DNA of 12,887 bases from Gammaproteobacteria bacterium (GCA_030620735.1 JAUXDV010000029.1:1-12887); one strand, 5' to 3'; counted from the stretch's first letter, positions 1-7,497 are shown. Program-made: numbers and translations. The notes: generated from the sequence alone by a model not told the origin.

Positions 1-1673
1 GTCAGCACGATATGCTCATCCGTACCGGAGGCGCGAACATTCGTCAGCTGTTTGCCCTTCAGCGGGTTGACTGTGAGATCGTTGCTGCGGGAGTGCAGGC
101 CGATCACCTGCCCCTCATACACCTCTTCATTGGCGCCGATAAACAGCTTGCCGCGCTCCTGCAGATTGAAAAGAGCGAAGCCGAGCGCCTTGCCGGTGCC
201 GTTGGCGATCAGGGCGCCGTTGCCACGCGGTGCTATGCCGCCTTTATGGGCTTCACCATAGTGCTCGAAGACATGGTAGATGAGACCTGTACCGGAGGTA
301 GCAGTCATAAATTCAGTCTGAAATCCAATCAGGCCGCGCGAGGGAATAATATAGTCAAGACGCACCCGCCCTGCTCCATCCGGCAGCATATCCTTGAGTT
401 GACCGCGACGTTTTCCCAGCGCTTCCATGATGCCCCCCTGGTGCACCTCCTCCACATCGACGGTGAGGGACTCATAGGGCTCGCACCGCTCTCCTTCGAT
501 CTCCCGAAAAATCACTTCCGGACGTGATACGGCAAGCTCATAGCCTTCACGCCGCATGGTTTCGAGGAGGATGGAGAGATGCAACTCACCACGACCTGAA
601 ACCTGAAATTTTTCCGGTTTGTCACCCGGTTCAACGCGCAGCGCCACATTGTGGATCAGCTCTGTCTCGAGACGCTCCTTGATCTGACGGGAGGTGAGAT
701 ATTTGCCCTCCTTGCCAGCGAATGGCGAGGTATTGACCTGAAAGGTCATGGTGACAGTCGGCTCGTCGACACTCAGCGCCACCAGCGCTTCGAGACTCTC
801 CGGATCACAGATGGTATCGGAGACATGCGGCGCCTCGATGCCGGTCACGGCAACGATATCACCGGCAGATGCAGATTCGACTTCGACACGCTCAAGCCCC
901 ATGAAACCGAATACCTGGCTAATCTTGGCGCGGCTCTTGTCGCCTTCGGCGCTGAGAATGGTTACCTGCTGATTGCGCGACAATGTCCCCCTGGCTATCC
1001 GCCCGATGGCAATGGCACCCGTGTAGCTGTTATATCCCAGCGAACTGACCTGCATCTGCAGGGTGCCTTCAGGATCCACGTCAGGCACTGGACAATGCTC
1101 GACGATTGCTTCGAACAGCGGCGTCATATCGCCTTCGCGCACGGAGTCGTCCGTTGAAGAATAACCATTGATAGCCGAAGCGTAGATGATCGGAAAATCG
1201 AGCTGCTCATCGGTGGCGCCAAGACGATCGAACAGCTCAAAGGTCTGGTCAACGACCCAGTCGGGACGCGCGCCGTCACGGTCAATCTTGTTAATCACCA
1301 CGATGGGCTTGAGACCATGCGCAAAGGCTTTTTGAGTGACAAAGCGAGTCTGCGGCATCGGACCTTCGACAGCATCAACCAGCAACAGCACCGAATCAAC
1401 CATCGAGAGCACGCGTTCCACCTCTCCGCCAAAGTCGGCATGCCCGGGAGTATCGACAATATTGATACGGTAGTCGTTCCAGTTAAGCGCGGTATTTTTG
1501 GAGAGTATGGTAATACCGCGCTCTTTCTCAAGCTCATTGGAGTCCATGACGCGTTCGACTTCACCAAAGCGTTCGCCGAGAGTACCCGACTGTTGCAGCA
1601 GTTCATCCACCAGAGTGGTTTTGCCATGGTCGACGTGGGCAATGATGGCGATATTGCGTAATTTGTTAATCAC
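1..1673 (-). CDS. typA: Ribosome-associated translational GTPase BipA/TypA (C-terminus cut by window edge)
   Basis: BipA/TypA is an EF-G-like GTPase that binds the 70S ribosome and supports ribosome assembly and growth under cold or stress. Translating the minus strand from 1673 gives 557 codons that follow the family throughout. The G1 loop AHVDHGKTT is at residues 12-20, G2 KERGITI at about 50-56, G3 DTPGH at 74-78 and G4 NKID at 128-131. After the EF-Tu-like domain II come the EF-G-like domains and the BipA-specific C-terminal region (SRGLIGF, YEGQVIG, HSRSNDLTVN, RASGTDEHIVL). The family is about 605 residues long, so roughly 50 are missing to the left. The start is GTG at 1671-1673, because MINKLRNIAII aligns with the usual MIEKLRNIAII. 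An in-frame GTG lies 9 nt upstream (1680-1682), and neither has a clear Shine-Dalgarno. No operon partner is seen; the upstream gap holds a DnaA-box cluster. Identification is very secure. Confidence 0.97.
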   Translation of the reverse strand, partial: MINKLRNIAIIAHVDHGKTTLVDELLQQSGTLGERFGEVERVMDSNELEKERGITILSKNTALNWNDYRINIVDTPGHADFGGEVERVLSMVDSVLLLVDAVEGPMPQTRFVTQKAFAHGLKPIVVINKIDRDGARPDWVVDQTFELFDRLGATDEQLDFPIIYASAINGYSSTDDSVREGDMTPLFEAIVEHCPVPDVDPEGTLQMQVSSLGYNSYTGAIAIGRIARGTLSRNQQVTILSAEGDKSRAKISQVFGFMGLERVEVESASAGDIVAVTGIEAPHVSDTICDPESLEALVALSVDEPTVTMTFQVNTSPFAGKEGKYLTSRQIKERLETELIHNVALRVEPGDKPEKFQVSGRGELHLSILLETMRREGYELAVSRPEVIFREIEGERCEPYESLTVDVEEVHQGGIMEALGKRRGQLKDMLPDGAGRVRLDYIIPSRGLIGFQTEFMTATSGTGLIYHVFEHYGEAHKGGIAPRGNGALIANGTGKALGFALFNLQERGKLFIGANEEVYEGQVIGLHSRSNDLTVNPLKGKQLTNVRASGTDEHIVL

Positions 1674-1711
1674 AGGAGGCACTCGATGATAGAGAATGAA
1701 TAAGGTGGCGG

Positions 1712-1717
1712 ATTATA
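1712..1717 (-). promoter_or_regulatory. Candidate -10 box of typA
   Basis: A perfect TATAAT reads on the minus strand here. It is about 40 nt upstream of the GTG start and would give a leader of roughly 30 nt. The matching -35 at 17-18 nt spacing is poor (TCAACT/GTCAAC), so this is a plausible but unproven promoter. Confidence 0.4.
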
Positions 1718-1762
1718 CCGGAGATGTGCGTATGAGTTGACGCTAATATTGCCGGAGTCAAA

Positions 1763-1775
1763 TATCAATCACTTA
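1763..1775 (+). promoter_or_regulatory. Candidate IHF binding site
   Basis: TATCAATCACTTA matches the IHF consensus WATCAANNNNTTR at every defined position. It lies about 70 bp from the DnaA-box cluster at 1844-1878, an arrangement found in replication-control elements, where IHF bends DNA next to DnaA. One such match is expected by chance roughly once per 65 kb per strand, more often in AT-rich DNA, so the call rests mainly on context. Confidence 0.4.
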
Positions 1776-1843
1776 GTGCAACTTCTTGTGAGTTTCTCTC
1801 TAGACATTTCGCCATATGATTGAGTAGATAAATTTCGGCAAAG

Positions 1844-1878
1844 TTCTCCACAGAAGCTGTGGATAACTCTGTGGAGAG
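1844..1878. promoter_or_regulatory. Cluster of three DnaA-box-like 9-mers
   Basis: Three 9-mers sit within 35 bp. TTCTCCACA (1844-1852, plus strand) is one base off consensus. TGTGGATAA (1858-1866) is a perfect TTATCCACA on the minus strand. TGTGGAGAG (1870-1878) is CTCTCCACA on the minus strand, two bases off consensus. The outer boxes also form a 9-bp inverted repeat (TCTCCACAG, 1845-1853, with CTGTGGAGA, 1869-1877). The first box points against the other two, and the gaps are 5 and 3 nt. This could be a DnaA-regulatory locus such as a DARS-like site, a DnaA-controlled promoter, or chance. An origin is unlikely, since no replication genes are adjacent. Confidence 0.45.
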
Positions 1879-1891
1879 CATTTCGAAATTT

Positions 1892-2011
1892 AGGCGGGAG
1901 CAGGTAGTTTATTACTCCCCTGTTACATTGTCTAAATTTTACACAATTCTATAAATTCATTATTTTTAATAACTTACGAGTGACTATTAACCCAATAAAT
2001 AAGGCGGGAGC
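1892..2011 (+). repeat. Direct 10-bp repeats flanking an AT-rich stretch
   Basis: AGGCGGGAGC occurs at 1892-1901 and again at 2002-2011, 110 bp apart. The DNA between them is strikingly AT-rich, especially about 1930-2000. No ORF crosses the segment. The pair lies immediately beside the DnaA-box cluster and may be protein-binding sites. Its function is unknown. Confidence 0.5.
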
Positions 2012-2266
2012 GGATCTATCAATAAAAACCCGCTGTCAAATCTGTGCTGTGCAAAAGTCAAGATATTTATTGGAAGCTTTCATTGCTGCATGGTCGAATA
2101 TTCAGTGATGCGGATGCGTCAGGAGAGTGACCGGGAGATGATCAGCAACAAGTAGAGAATTGCGTTCTGAAATACGAAAATACCGATCACACAGGAGCGT
2201 TTCTCCATCTGAACAGGAAGCGCAACAAGGTCACAGAATACCGCAGGAGTTGCTATCTGGCTGCGA

Positions 2267-2692
2267 TTATGCCGGATTGGAGCCTGACATATCCCATGAG
2301 AAGGTACAGTCAACTTCACACAGCACCTGAATCAAGCCGCTCTCCCCCTGCTCCAGAATCATCGATAAGGGAGTCTGGCGTCCAAAGCGGCGCTGAGGCT
2401 GCCTGATCCAGCGTTCAGACATTTTGGGATTTCTTGGATAGGTGGTGCGCAATGCATCCTTGATGCGCAGCAGATACATTGCCCGGCGCAGCACTACCGG
2501 ATCATTCGGCAGGAGTGCATTGCCGTCACGATACTTGTTAAACATGCGTGCTCTGGCATTAGACGGCAGGGCCAGAAGTTGCTGCATCTCGGAAGTTTGC
2601 AGGCGCCATGAATCAAGCAATGCAACGACTGCACGGGTGATCTGTTTCAGGGCGGTCGATTGAGTCTCTGTGAGTTCTGTCTCGGTTGTCAT
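2267..2692 (-). CDS. MbcA/ParS/Xre-type antitoxin (DUF2384), apparently unpaired
   Basis: The 141-residue protein has the two-part layout of Xre/MbcA/ParS antitoxins. Residues about 15-65 form a helical, Xre-like N-terminal region (LLDSWRLQTSEMQQLLALP). Residues about 66-125 match the toxin-binding domain: a VVLRRAMYLLRIKDALRTTYP helix pair, then MSERWIRQPQRRFGRQTPL, equivalent to the family's usual ERAxxWLRxPNxxFGGxSPLxxL. Such proteins normally repress their own operon and neutralise a RES-domain NAD-degrading toxin encoded just downstream. Here nothing toxin-like follows; the next 590 bp are non-coding. The C-terminus (after about 125) diverges from the usual YRVRRYLDA-type ending. ATG at 2690-2692 has no clear Shine-Dalgarno. 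It may be an orphan regulator rather than a functional antitoxin. Confidence 0.75.
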   Translation of the reverse strand: MTTETELTETQSTALKQITRAVVALLDSWRLQTSEMQQLLALPSNARARMFNKYRDGNALLPNDPVVLRRAMYLLRIKDALRTTYPRNPKMSERWIRQPQRRFGRQTPLSMILEQGESGLIQVLCEVDCTFSWDMSGSNPA

Positions 2693-2751
2693 GGGAAAGG
2701 CCGCTTGTTAAAAAAGAATATAGGGACAATAACCTATTAAATCACTGAGTT

Positions 2752-2757
2752 ATTATA
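2752..2757 (-). promoter_or_regulatory. Extended -10 promoter element for the antitoxin-like gene
   Basis: The minus strand reads TGGTATAAT, which is an extended -10 (TGnTATAAT), about 60 nt upstream of the ATG at 2692. No good -35 is present, as is common for extended -10 promoters. It suggests the antitoxin-like gene has its own promoter separate from the gene at 2858-3286. Confidence 0.45.
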
Positions 2758-2857
2758 CCACAGCAAATTCATGCAGTTGTTGCTTTGCACGGAGTTATTG
2801 AGAAACAACCAGATTTTCCTCTTCCAGAAAAGAGATAGGATTCATCAGGTCAGTTGC

Positions 2858-3286
2858 TCAATGAAATATTTTCTGCCACCAGCGGCGTCTCTTGTTGGGC
2901 GGCTGAATCGCTTGCGGGAGGTCGACAGGAGAGATGCGGCTCAAGACCCAGCCCGGCAAAGGCGGGTTGTCACTGAAACCACAGCTGACGCCAAGATTAT
3001 TTGGGTCATAGATCTTGATAAAGGCTGGCGTCTGCAGATTATCGGCGTAGACGATACCGCAATACTCCTCGTCATGCTCCTCACGCAGCAGCTGATCAAT
3101 TTCTGAAAGGAAGCGATCAAATTTATCAGTTGAAGTTGTCGATGCGGGCGGCGCTTCTCCAACAGCATAAACAAACCACTCTCCATCATTTTGCTTTCGC
3201 ACCGCTTGCCACAATGCATCGAGCTGATGCCAGCGCAGGGCCGAGGTGAAACTGCCTTTGAAGGCTGATAGATAGTCGTCGCTCAT
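2858..3286 (-). CDS. Conserved-looking hypothetical protein, 142 residues
   Basis: I cannot assign a function. The protein is soluble, with no signal peptide or membrane segment. It is tryptophan-rich and acidic in the middle (LREEHDEEYCGIVYAD, about 87-102). A patterned segment follows (FIKIYDPNNLGVSCGFSDNPPLPGWVLSRISPVDL, about 109-143 counted loosely) and a basic tail (PPNKRRRWWQKIFH). The central part looks like a compact alpha/beta fold, and the NPPLPGW element looks like a family signature. I have the impression that similar proteins occur in sulfur-oxidising gammaproteobacteria, which I cannot check here. It lies 165 bp upstream of the antitoxin-like gene on the same strand, with a separate promoter between them, so a functional link is not established. 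ATG at 3284-3286 lacks an evident Shine-Dalgarno. Confidence 0.7.
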   Translation of the reverse strand: MSDDYLSAFKGSFTSALRWHQLDALWQAVRKQNDGEWFVYAVGEAPPASTTSTDKFDRFLSEIDQLLREEHDEEYCGIVYADNLQTPAFIKIYDPNNLGVSCGFSDNPPLPGWVLSRISPVDLPQAIQPPNKRRRWWQKIFH

Positions 3287-3352
3287 AGAGACATGATAAT
3301 CATAGATGAATAAAGTTTCATGTTTTTTACTCGGAACACGTGGAAAGCCCCT

Positions 3353-3384
3353 CCTCTCCGTGCTCCAGCGTGGGAATGCAGACC
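3353..3384. repeat. Fragment resembling a common gammaproteobacterial intergenic repeat
   Basis: The core GCTCCAGCGTGGGAATGCA resembles one arm of the widespread intergenic palindrome built from TCCCACGC and GCGTGGGA. Only one arm is intact here: the left side reads CTCCGTGCTCCA instead of the complementary TCCCACGC. Identification is from memory of such repeats. The element sits in the 208-bp gap upstream of the sensor kinase; nothing else recognisable is in that gap. Confidence 0.3.
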
Positions 3385-3494
3385 TGATTTTGAATATACC
3401 ACCATGTCAGAGATTCCTTTATTGTGAATAATTACCTTTACTTGCTGGAGTGCACCATTAGCGCAGTCAGGAACACAATTGCGAAGGCGGTTAA

Positions 3495-6218
3495 GTGTTA
3501 GAAGTGTATAGTTCCTCTATGCGCATTCGTTTTCTATTGCCGAAGGAAGTAACAAATCGCCAGCGCTTACTGCTGCTGTTGATGGTGATGGCAACGGTAG
3601 GACTGACAGCCATGGGGCTCTCATTGTGGTTTCTCTACAGCGCCGCCTTCGACGAACAACGCTCCAGCCTGGTTGAGATTGCACAGAGCCAGGCAGGGTT
3701 GATCGAGGCGGTTGCAAGGTTCGATACAGCCCACAGTCAGAATACGAATCCCGGCGGTGCGGGCGCCGCTACATTGTCCCAAGTCATCGATGCCCATGCG
3801 CACCACCAGGGATTTGGTAAAACCGGTGAATTTACCCTCGCCAGACGCGAGGGTGACGACATTCTCTTTCTATTGTCCTTCCGCCATGAGAACCCCGGAA
3901 TCCAACAACGTTTTCCCTTTCGTGGAGGGTTGGCCGAGCCCATGCGCCGTGCGCTGGAAGGAAGATCCGGAGCGCTGGTCGGCCTGGACTATCGGGGCGT
4001 TAGAGTATTGGCCGCCCATGAACCAGTGGCCGGTCTGGGCGCCGGAATCGTCGCCAAGATCGATCTGCGCGAGATCCGCGCTCCCTTCATCAAGGCGGGC
4101 GCATTAAGTCTTGCTGGAACTTTGATGATTATACTGTTGGGAACAGTCTTGTTCCGCCGTTTCGGCTCTCCGTTGCTGGAGCAGCTGGAATCTGCGGTGG
4201 CGACCCTGCGCAACGCCCAGCGCATTGCCCATTTTGGGAATTGGGAATGGAATATCAAGGGTGGTAGCCTGCGATGGTCGGACGAGGTCTATCGGATCAT
4301 GGGCCTTGACCCGACACGGCACACCCCCAGCTACGAGTTATTTATTTCCACCGTACATCCGCAAGATCGCGGCAAGGTCCAGGCATCCGTAAACGCCAGC
4401 CTGGAAGGCAAGGCGCCCTACGCCATCGATCACCGGTTTGTGCTTGCGGACGGCAGGGAGCGTTTTGTGCATTCGCAGTCTGAAACACTCTTTGACAAAA
4501 GCGGCGAACCAATAAGGATGAACGGCACTGTGCAGGACACCTCTGCGCGTAAAATGGCGGAGTTGGCGTTGCATGATAGTGAGCGGCTGGCCCGAGAGCG
4601 ACTGGAGTCACGTGTAAAGGAACGCACCCGGGAGTTAACGTCGCTCAATGAGGAGTTACACAGAGAGGCTGAAGAGCGGCAACAAGCCCAGGATGGGCTC
4701 TCCCGCAGTCTGCTCGACCAGGAAATCATCGCCTCGATCCTCAAACTCTCCCTGGGGTCCGTACCGCTCGATGAGCTGTTGCGCCAATCACTGGTGATGC
4801 TGCTGCACAGACAGGGATTTGATCTGACTCAGCAGGGGTGCATCTTTCTGGTGGACGAAGAGAGAGATGAGTTGGTGATGAAAGTCCGCTATGGACTGCC
4901 CGAGTCAATTGTTGACGTCTGTGGCCGCCTTCCGATTGGCCGCTGTCTTTGCGGGCAGGCGGCGCAAAGCGGTCAGGTCATTCATGCCGACAGGATTGAT
5001 GAGCGGCACGTTCATGCCTACGCGGGCATGGAGCCTCATGGCCACTATTGCGTTCCTATTCAGGATGAAGGTGAGTTGTTTGGCGTGCTGAATCTCTATG
5101 TACCCGAAGGACACAGGCAAACCGGGGATGAGGAGCAGTTTGTTCTCGTCATCGCCAATACCCTGGCCGGCGTTATTCGCCGCAAGCGCACGGAAGAGTC
5201 TCTCCGGGAAAGCGAGGCCAATCTTGCCGAAGCGCAAGGAATCGCCCATATCGGCAGTTGGTACTGGGATATTGTCAGCAACAAGCTGATTTGGTCGGAG
5301 GAAGTCTACCGTATTTTCGGCATTTCACCCGAACACTTCGATGCGACCTATGAAACTTTCCTGAACGCCGTCCACCCCGCCGACCAGGAAAGGGTGCAGC
5401 AATCGGTGGATGCTGCTCTTCATGGGAATCAAGTCTACGATATTGAACACCGGGTTTTGCAACCGGACGGGAGCGAACGCACTGTGCGTGGTCTGGGAAG
5501 AGTCGATTGCGATGCGGACGGCCATCCTCTGCGTATGTTAGGCACTGTCCAGGACATCACCGAAAACGAGCGCATCAGACAGGCCCTTCTGAAACTGAAG
5601 GATGAACTGGAAAAAAAAGAGCGCACCCGGCTGGCTGCATTATTGCATGACGGGGTCGGACAAAATCTGCAGGCAATCAATCTCGGACTCAAAATGGTGG
5701 GCGGGAAAAATGATGCGGGTGTCGCCGAGATACTGAGCGAGTTGAACGGGGAAGTCCGAAGCGCCATCGAACAGATACGCAATCTCTCCTCGGAGCTGAG
5801 ACCCGCGCGCCTGGAGCAGATGGATCTGGCAGAGGCCATACGCGCACACATGAGTAAGCTCAGGAGCCGCGTCAAGGCGGATATTCGCCTCATTGCAGAT
5901 CGGCGGAGTTATGCTTTCCTGGATGAACGCATCAAGGAGCACTGTTTTCTTGTTTTTCAGGAGGGGCTTACCAACGCCATCAAGCACTCGGATGCAAGCC
6001 TGATAGAGATTCGCATCAGTGTGGCCGATGAAAACTGGTTGTTGATGGAAATCGTGGACAACGGCTGCGGATTCTCTCCCGGGAAAAGAGCAATGCAGAA
6101 TAGCGGCCTCGGTCTTATGATCATCCAGGACCGGGTCCAAAGTCTGGGCGGCAAGGCCGATATCCACTCCTCGCCGGGCAATGGCGCGACCATATCTGTC
6201 AGGATCCCCATACAATGA
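3495..6218 (+). CDS. Membrane sensor histidine kinase, NarX/DegS class (Cache-PAS-GAF-PAS-HisKA_3-HATPase)
   Basis: This 907-residue kinase should autophosphorylate and pass phosphate to the NarL-type regulator that overlaps its 3' end. Order: TM1 about 25-50; periplasmic Cache-like sensor about 55-198 (GFGKTGEFTLARREGD, YRGVRVLAAHEPV.GLGAGIVAKID); TM2 about 202-220; PAS1 about 241-353; coiled coil about 355-402; GAF about 405-562; PAS2 about 580-691; HisKA_3 dimerisation domain with phospho-acceptor His718 in LLHDGVGQ; and HATPase with N-box Asn827, DNGCGF (855-860) and GLGL (871-874). The two PAS domains are clear duplicates (AQxIAHxGxWxW, VYRIxG, GTVQD in both). The GAF domain carries a Cys-rich GRCLCGQAA element (482-490) and HGHYCVPI (515-522), so a redox or metal role is possible. 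GTG 3495 was chosen because AAGGCGG lies just upstream; ATG 3519 is an alternative. The signal is unknown. Confidence 0.93.
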   Translation: MLEVYSSSMRIRFLLPKEVTNRQRLLLLLMVMATVGLTAMGLSLWFLYSAAFDEQRSSLVEIAQSQAGLIEAVARFDTAHSQNTNPGGAGAATLSQVIDAHAHHQGFGKTGEFTLARREGDDILFLLSFRHENPGIQQRFPFRGGLAEPMRRALEGRSGALVGLDYRGVRVLAAHEPVAGLGAGIVAKIDLREIRAPFIKAGALSLAGTLMIILLGTVLFRRFGSPLLEQLESAVATLRNAQRIAHFGNWEWNIKGGSLRWSDEVYRIMGLDPTRHTPSYELFISTVHPQDRGKVQASVNASLEGKAPYAIDHRFVLADGRERFVHSQSETLFDKSGEPIRMNGTVQDTSARKMAELALHDSERLARERLESRVKERTRELTSLNEELHREAEERQQAQDGLSRSLLDQEIIASILKLSLGSVPLDELLRQSLVMLLHRQGFDLTQQGCIFLVDEERDELVMKVRYGLPESIVDVCGRLPIGRCLCGQAAQSGQVIHADRIDERHVHAYAGMEPHGHYCVPIQDEGELFGVLNLYVPEGHRQTGDEEQFVLVIANTLAGVIRRKRTEESLRESEANLAEAQGIAHIGSWYWDIVSNKLIWSEEVYRIFGISPEHFDATYETFLNAVHPADQERVQQSVDAALHGNQVYDIEHRVLQPDGSERTVRGLGRVDCDADGHPLRMLGTVQDITENERIRQALLKLKDELEKKERTRLAALLHDGVGQNLQAINLGLKMVGGKNDAGVAEILSELNGEVRSAIEQIRNLSSELRPARLEQMDLAEAIRAHMSKLRSRVKADIRLIADRRSYAFLDERIKEHCFLVFQEGLTNAIKHSDASLIEIRISVADENWLLMEIVDNGCGFSPGKRAMQNSGLGLMIIQDRVQSLGGKADIHSSPGNGATISVRIPIQ

Positions 6219-6841
6219 TCAGCTTGCTGCTCGCGGACGATCACGCCATTTTTCTCCAGGGGCTGACCAGGCTGCTCGATGCCTGGCCCGAGGCCAGGAT
6301 TGTGGCCATGGCCGCTGATGGCCAGGAAGCCTGGGAACTGATTCAGAGACACAAGCCGGATGTGGCGGTGGTGGATATCAGAATGCCGAAGATGAGCGGC
6401 ATCGAGATCGCCGGGCAGGTGCGTGCACTGGGGCTCTCTACCCGGGTCGTGGTGCTGACCATGCACGACGAACCGGCGCTCGCCCTCGAAGCCGAGCGCT
6501 CGGGCGTCGCCGGTTATGTCCTCAAAGACGATACCTTTGAAGAGTTGTCGCAAGCGATCGAAAAAGTCGTCTCAGGCAGCCGCTACATGAGCCCGGCGGT
6601 GTCGAAGAATCTCCATGCGTTTCGTCTCAGCAGCGGTGGCGTTACCCTCTCGCCGCGGGAGCGCGAAGTGTTGAAACTGATTGCATCCGGGCTCAGCAGC
6701 AAGGCCATTGCGCGCGCGCTCGATATCAGTCCAAAAACAGTCGGGACGCACCGCAGCCGGCTGATGGCAAAGCTCGACCTGCACTCTGTCGCCGAACTCG
6801 TGCGCTACGCGGTTGAAACCGGTTTCCTCTCCGATAAATAG
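6215..6841 (+). CDS. NarL/FixJ-family response regulator
   Basis: The 208-residue protein has a receiver domain (about 1-118) with acidic pair Asp8/Asp9, phospho-acceptor Asp54 in VVDIRMP, Thr82 and Lys104. A LuxR-type helix-turn-helix follows (about 144-203; LSPREREVLKLIASGL, KTVGTHRSRLMAKL). All receiver active-site residues are present, so phosphorylation-dependent DNA binding is expected. Its ATG sits inside the kinase stop (ATGA, 4-nt overlap), so the two are translated together and form one two-component system. No target gene is adjacent in an operon, and the closest downstream gene is about 300 bp away behind a repeat. The regulon cannot be named. Confidence 0.95.
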   Translation: MISLLLADDHAIFLQGLTRLLDAWPEARIVAMAADGQEAWELIQRHKPDVAVVDIRMPKMSGIEIAGQVRALGLSTRVVVLTMHDEPALALEAERSGVAGYVLKDDTFEELSQAIEKVVSGSRYMSPAVSKNLHAFRLSSGGVTLSPREREVLKLIASGLSSKAIARALDISPKTVGTHRSRLMAKLDLHSVAELVRYAVETGFLSDK

Positions 6842-7000
6842 ATATCGCTTGGGAAACTCTGAATGAATCGAAGGGATGGGGGTTCGGGGAAAGGGTCAAC
6901 ATGAAGTGGTTCACAAGTCATTGATATACGCCCCTTCCCCCGTATAAAAACTTGAAAGGGAGTTTTGATTGAAGCTTCCGCATCCTGCTCACGCCCCTCA

Positions 7001-7069
7001 CCTACATCCCTGTAGGCGAAGCGCGCAGCGATTCGATCAGAGCTTCGCTTGTAGGGTAATAACCCTACA
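7001..7069. repeat. Compound palindromic intergenic element
   Basis: Three nested inverted repeats occur in 69 bp. CCTACA (7001-7006) pairs with TGTAGG (7011-7016). GCGAAGC (7016-7022) pairs with GCTTCGC (7042-7048) around a GCGCAGCG-containing loop. TGTAGGGT (7050-7057) pairs with ACCCTACA (7062-7069) with a 4-nt loop. The outer hairpins share the TGTAGG motif, which suggests a REP/MITE-like repeat unit rather than a simple terminator; no T-run follows. It occupies most of the recognisable content of the 296-bp gap between the response regulator and the gene at 7138. Confidence 0.5.
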
Positions 7070-7137
7070 GACAGCCTCTCCGCAGTATGTCATTCTGACA
7101 GCATCGAGTCATATTTAATAAACAGCAGGTAAACAAA

Positions 7138-7437
7138 ATGTTGTCGAACGAAGCGATCAAATGGCCACAGCAGGGGCATTCTCAGATGGATAAACTCACA
7201 GTGATAGAATCCATTATCCGGAAGCACGGCGCAAGAGCAGTTTTTGATGCTACCTTCGAGTGGGAGGGTGATGACTATGCGTCGCTGGAGGCAATGGGCT
7301 TTGCACCAATGCTGGAAGATATGGACAGGGTTCCCTCTATCGCCTATATCGCCTATCTCGCTCATCACCGGATGTCGGCAATAACAGAGCTGAGAAAGCA
7401 ACAATCCGTCAACCCCGCATTGCTATCGCTCCGATGA
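7138..7437 (+). CDS. Small hypothetical protein, 99 residues
   Basis: I do not recognise the family. It is predicted soluble and mostly helical, with no signal peptide or membrane segment. An acidic middle segment (FEWEGDDYASLEAMGF, about 41-56) precedes PSIAYIAYLAHHRMSAITELRKQ (about 66-88). ATG 7138 is preceded by AGCAGG at a workable distance. The in-frame ATG at 7186 (MDKLTVIESIIRKHG) is an alternative start that would remove a less structured 16-residue N-terminus. It stands alone and is convergent with the Crp/Fnr gene. The protein-like composition and start context favour a real gene, but with only 99 codons this is moderate evidence. Confidence 0.6.
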   Translation: MLSNEAIKWPQQGHSQMDKLTVIESIIRKHGARAVFDATFEWEGDDYASLEAMGFAPMLEDMDRVPSIAYIAYLAHHRMSAITELRKQQSVNPALLSLR

Positions 7438-7497
7438 GCTGCACTCTTAAACCTGGTTGAAGAAGCAACTACAACGTAAAAATATTCTCACTCTGGA

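Larger units (their letters stand above)
1674..2266. other. 593-bp AT-rich intergenic region
   Basis: This is the gap between typA and the antitoxin-like gene. It holds the candidate typA -10 box, the IHF-like site, the DnaA-box cluster and the two AGGCGGGAGC copies. I see no convincing gene: the one short minus-strand frame (2119-2319) overlaps the antitoxin C-terminus and has no recognisable sequence. No RES-type toxin or relic of one is visible downstream of the antitoxin. Confidence 0.6.

Noticed and set aside
12..1661. Several plus-strand ORFs (12-527, 651-1157, 1317-1661) across the left end
   Set aside because: They are antisense to typA, whose minus-strand frame is intact and matches BipA for 557 codons. 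Their translations resemble no known family.
1674..2266. Chromosomal or plasmid replication origin
   Set aside because: There are only three DnaA-like boxes, no clear iteron array, and no dnaA, dnaN, mnmG or rep gene nearby. A regulatory DnaA site is the more modest reading.
2119..2319. 66-codon minus-strand ORF with a hydrophobic C-terminus
   Set aside because: It overlaps the antitoxin C-terminus in another frame, has no ribosome-binding site, and its hydrophobic tail is what AT-rich intergenic DNA gives.
5640..6553. Two long minus-strand ORFs (5640-6215 and 5957-6553)
   Set aside because: They lie antisense to the kinase HATPase domain and the response regulator, and read as mirror-frame shadows of high-GC coding sequence.
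6890..6950. Terminator after the response regulator formed by GGGGAAAGGG and CCCCTTCCCCC
   Set aside because: The arms are mismatched, the loop is about 45 nt, and no T-run follows.
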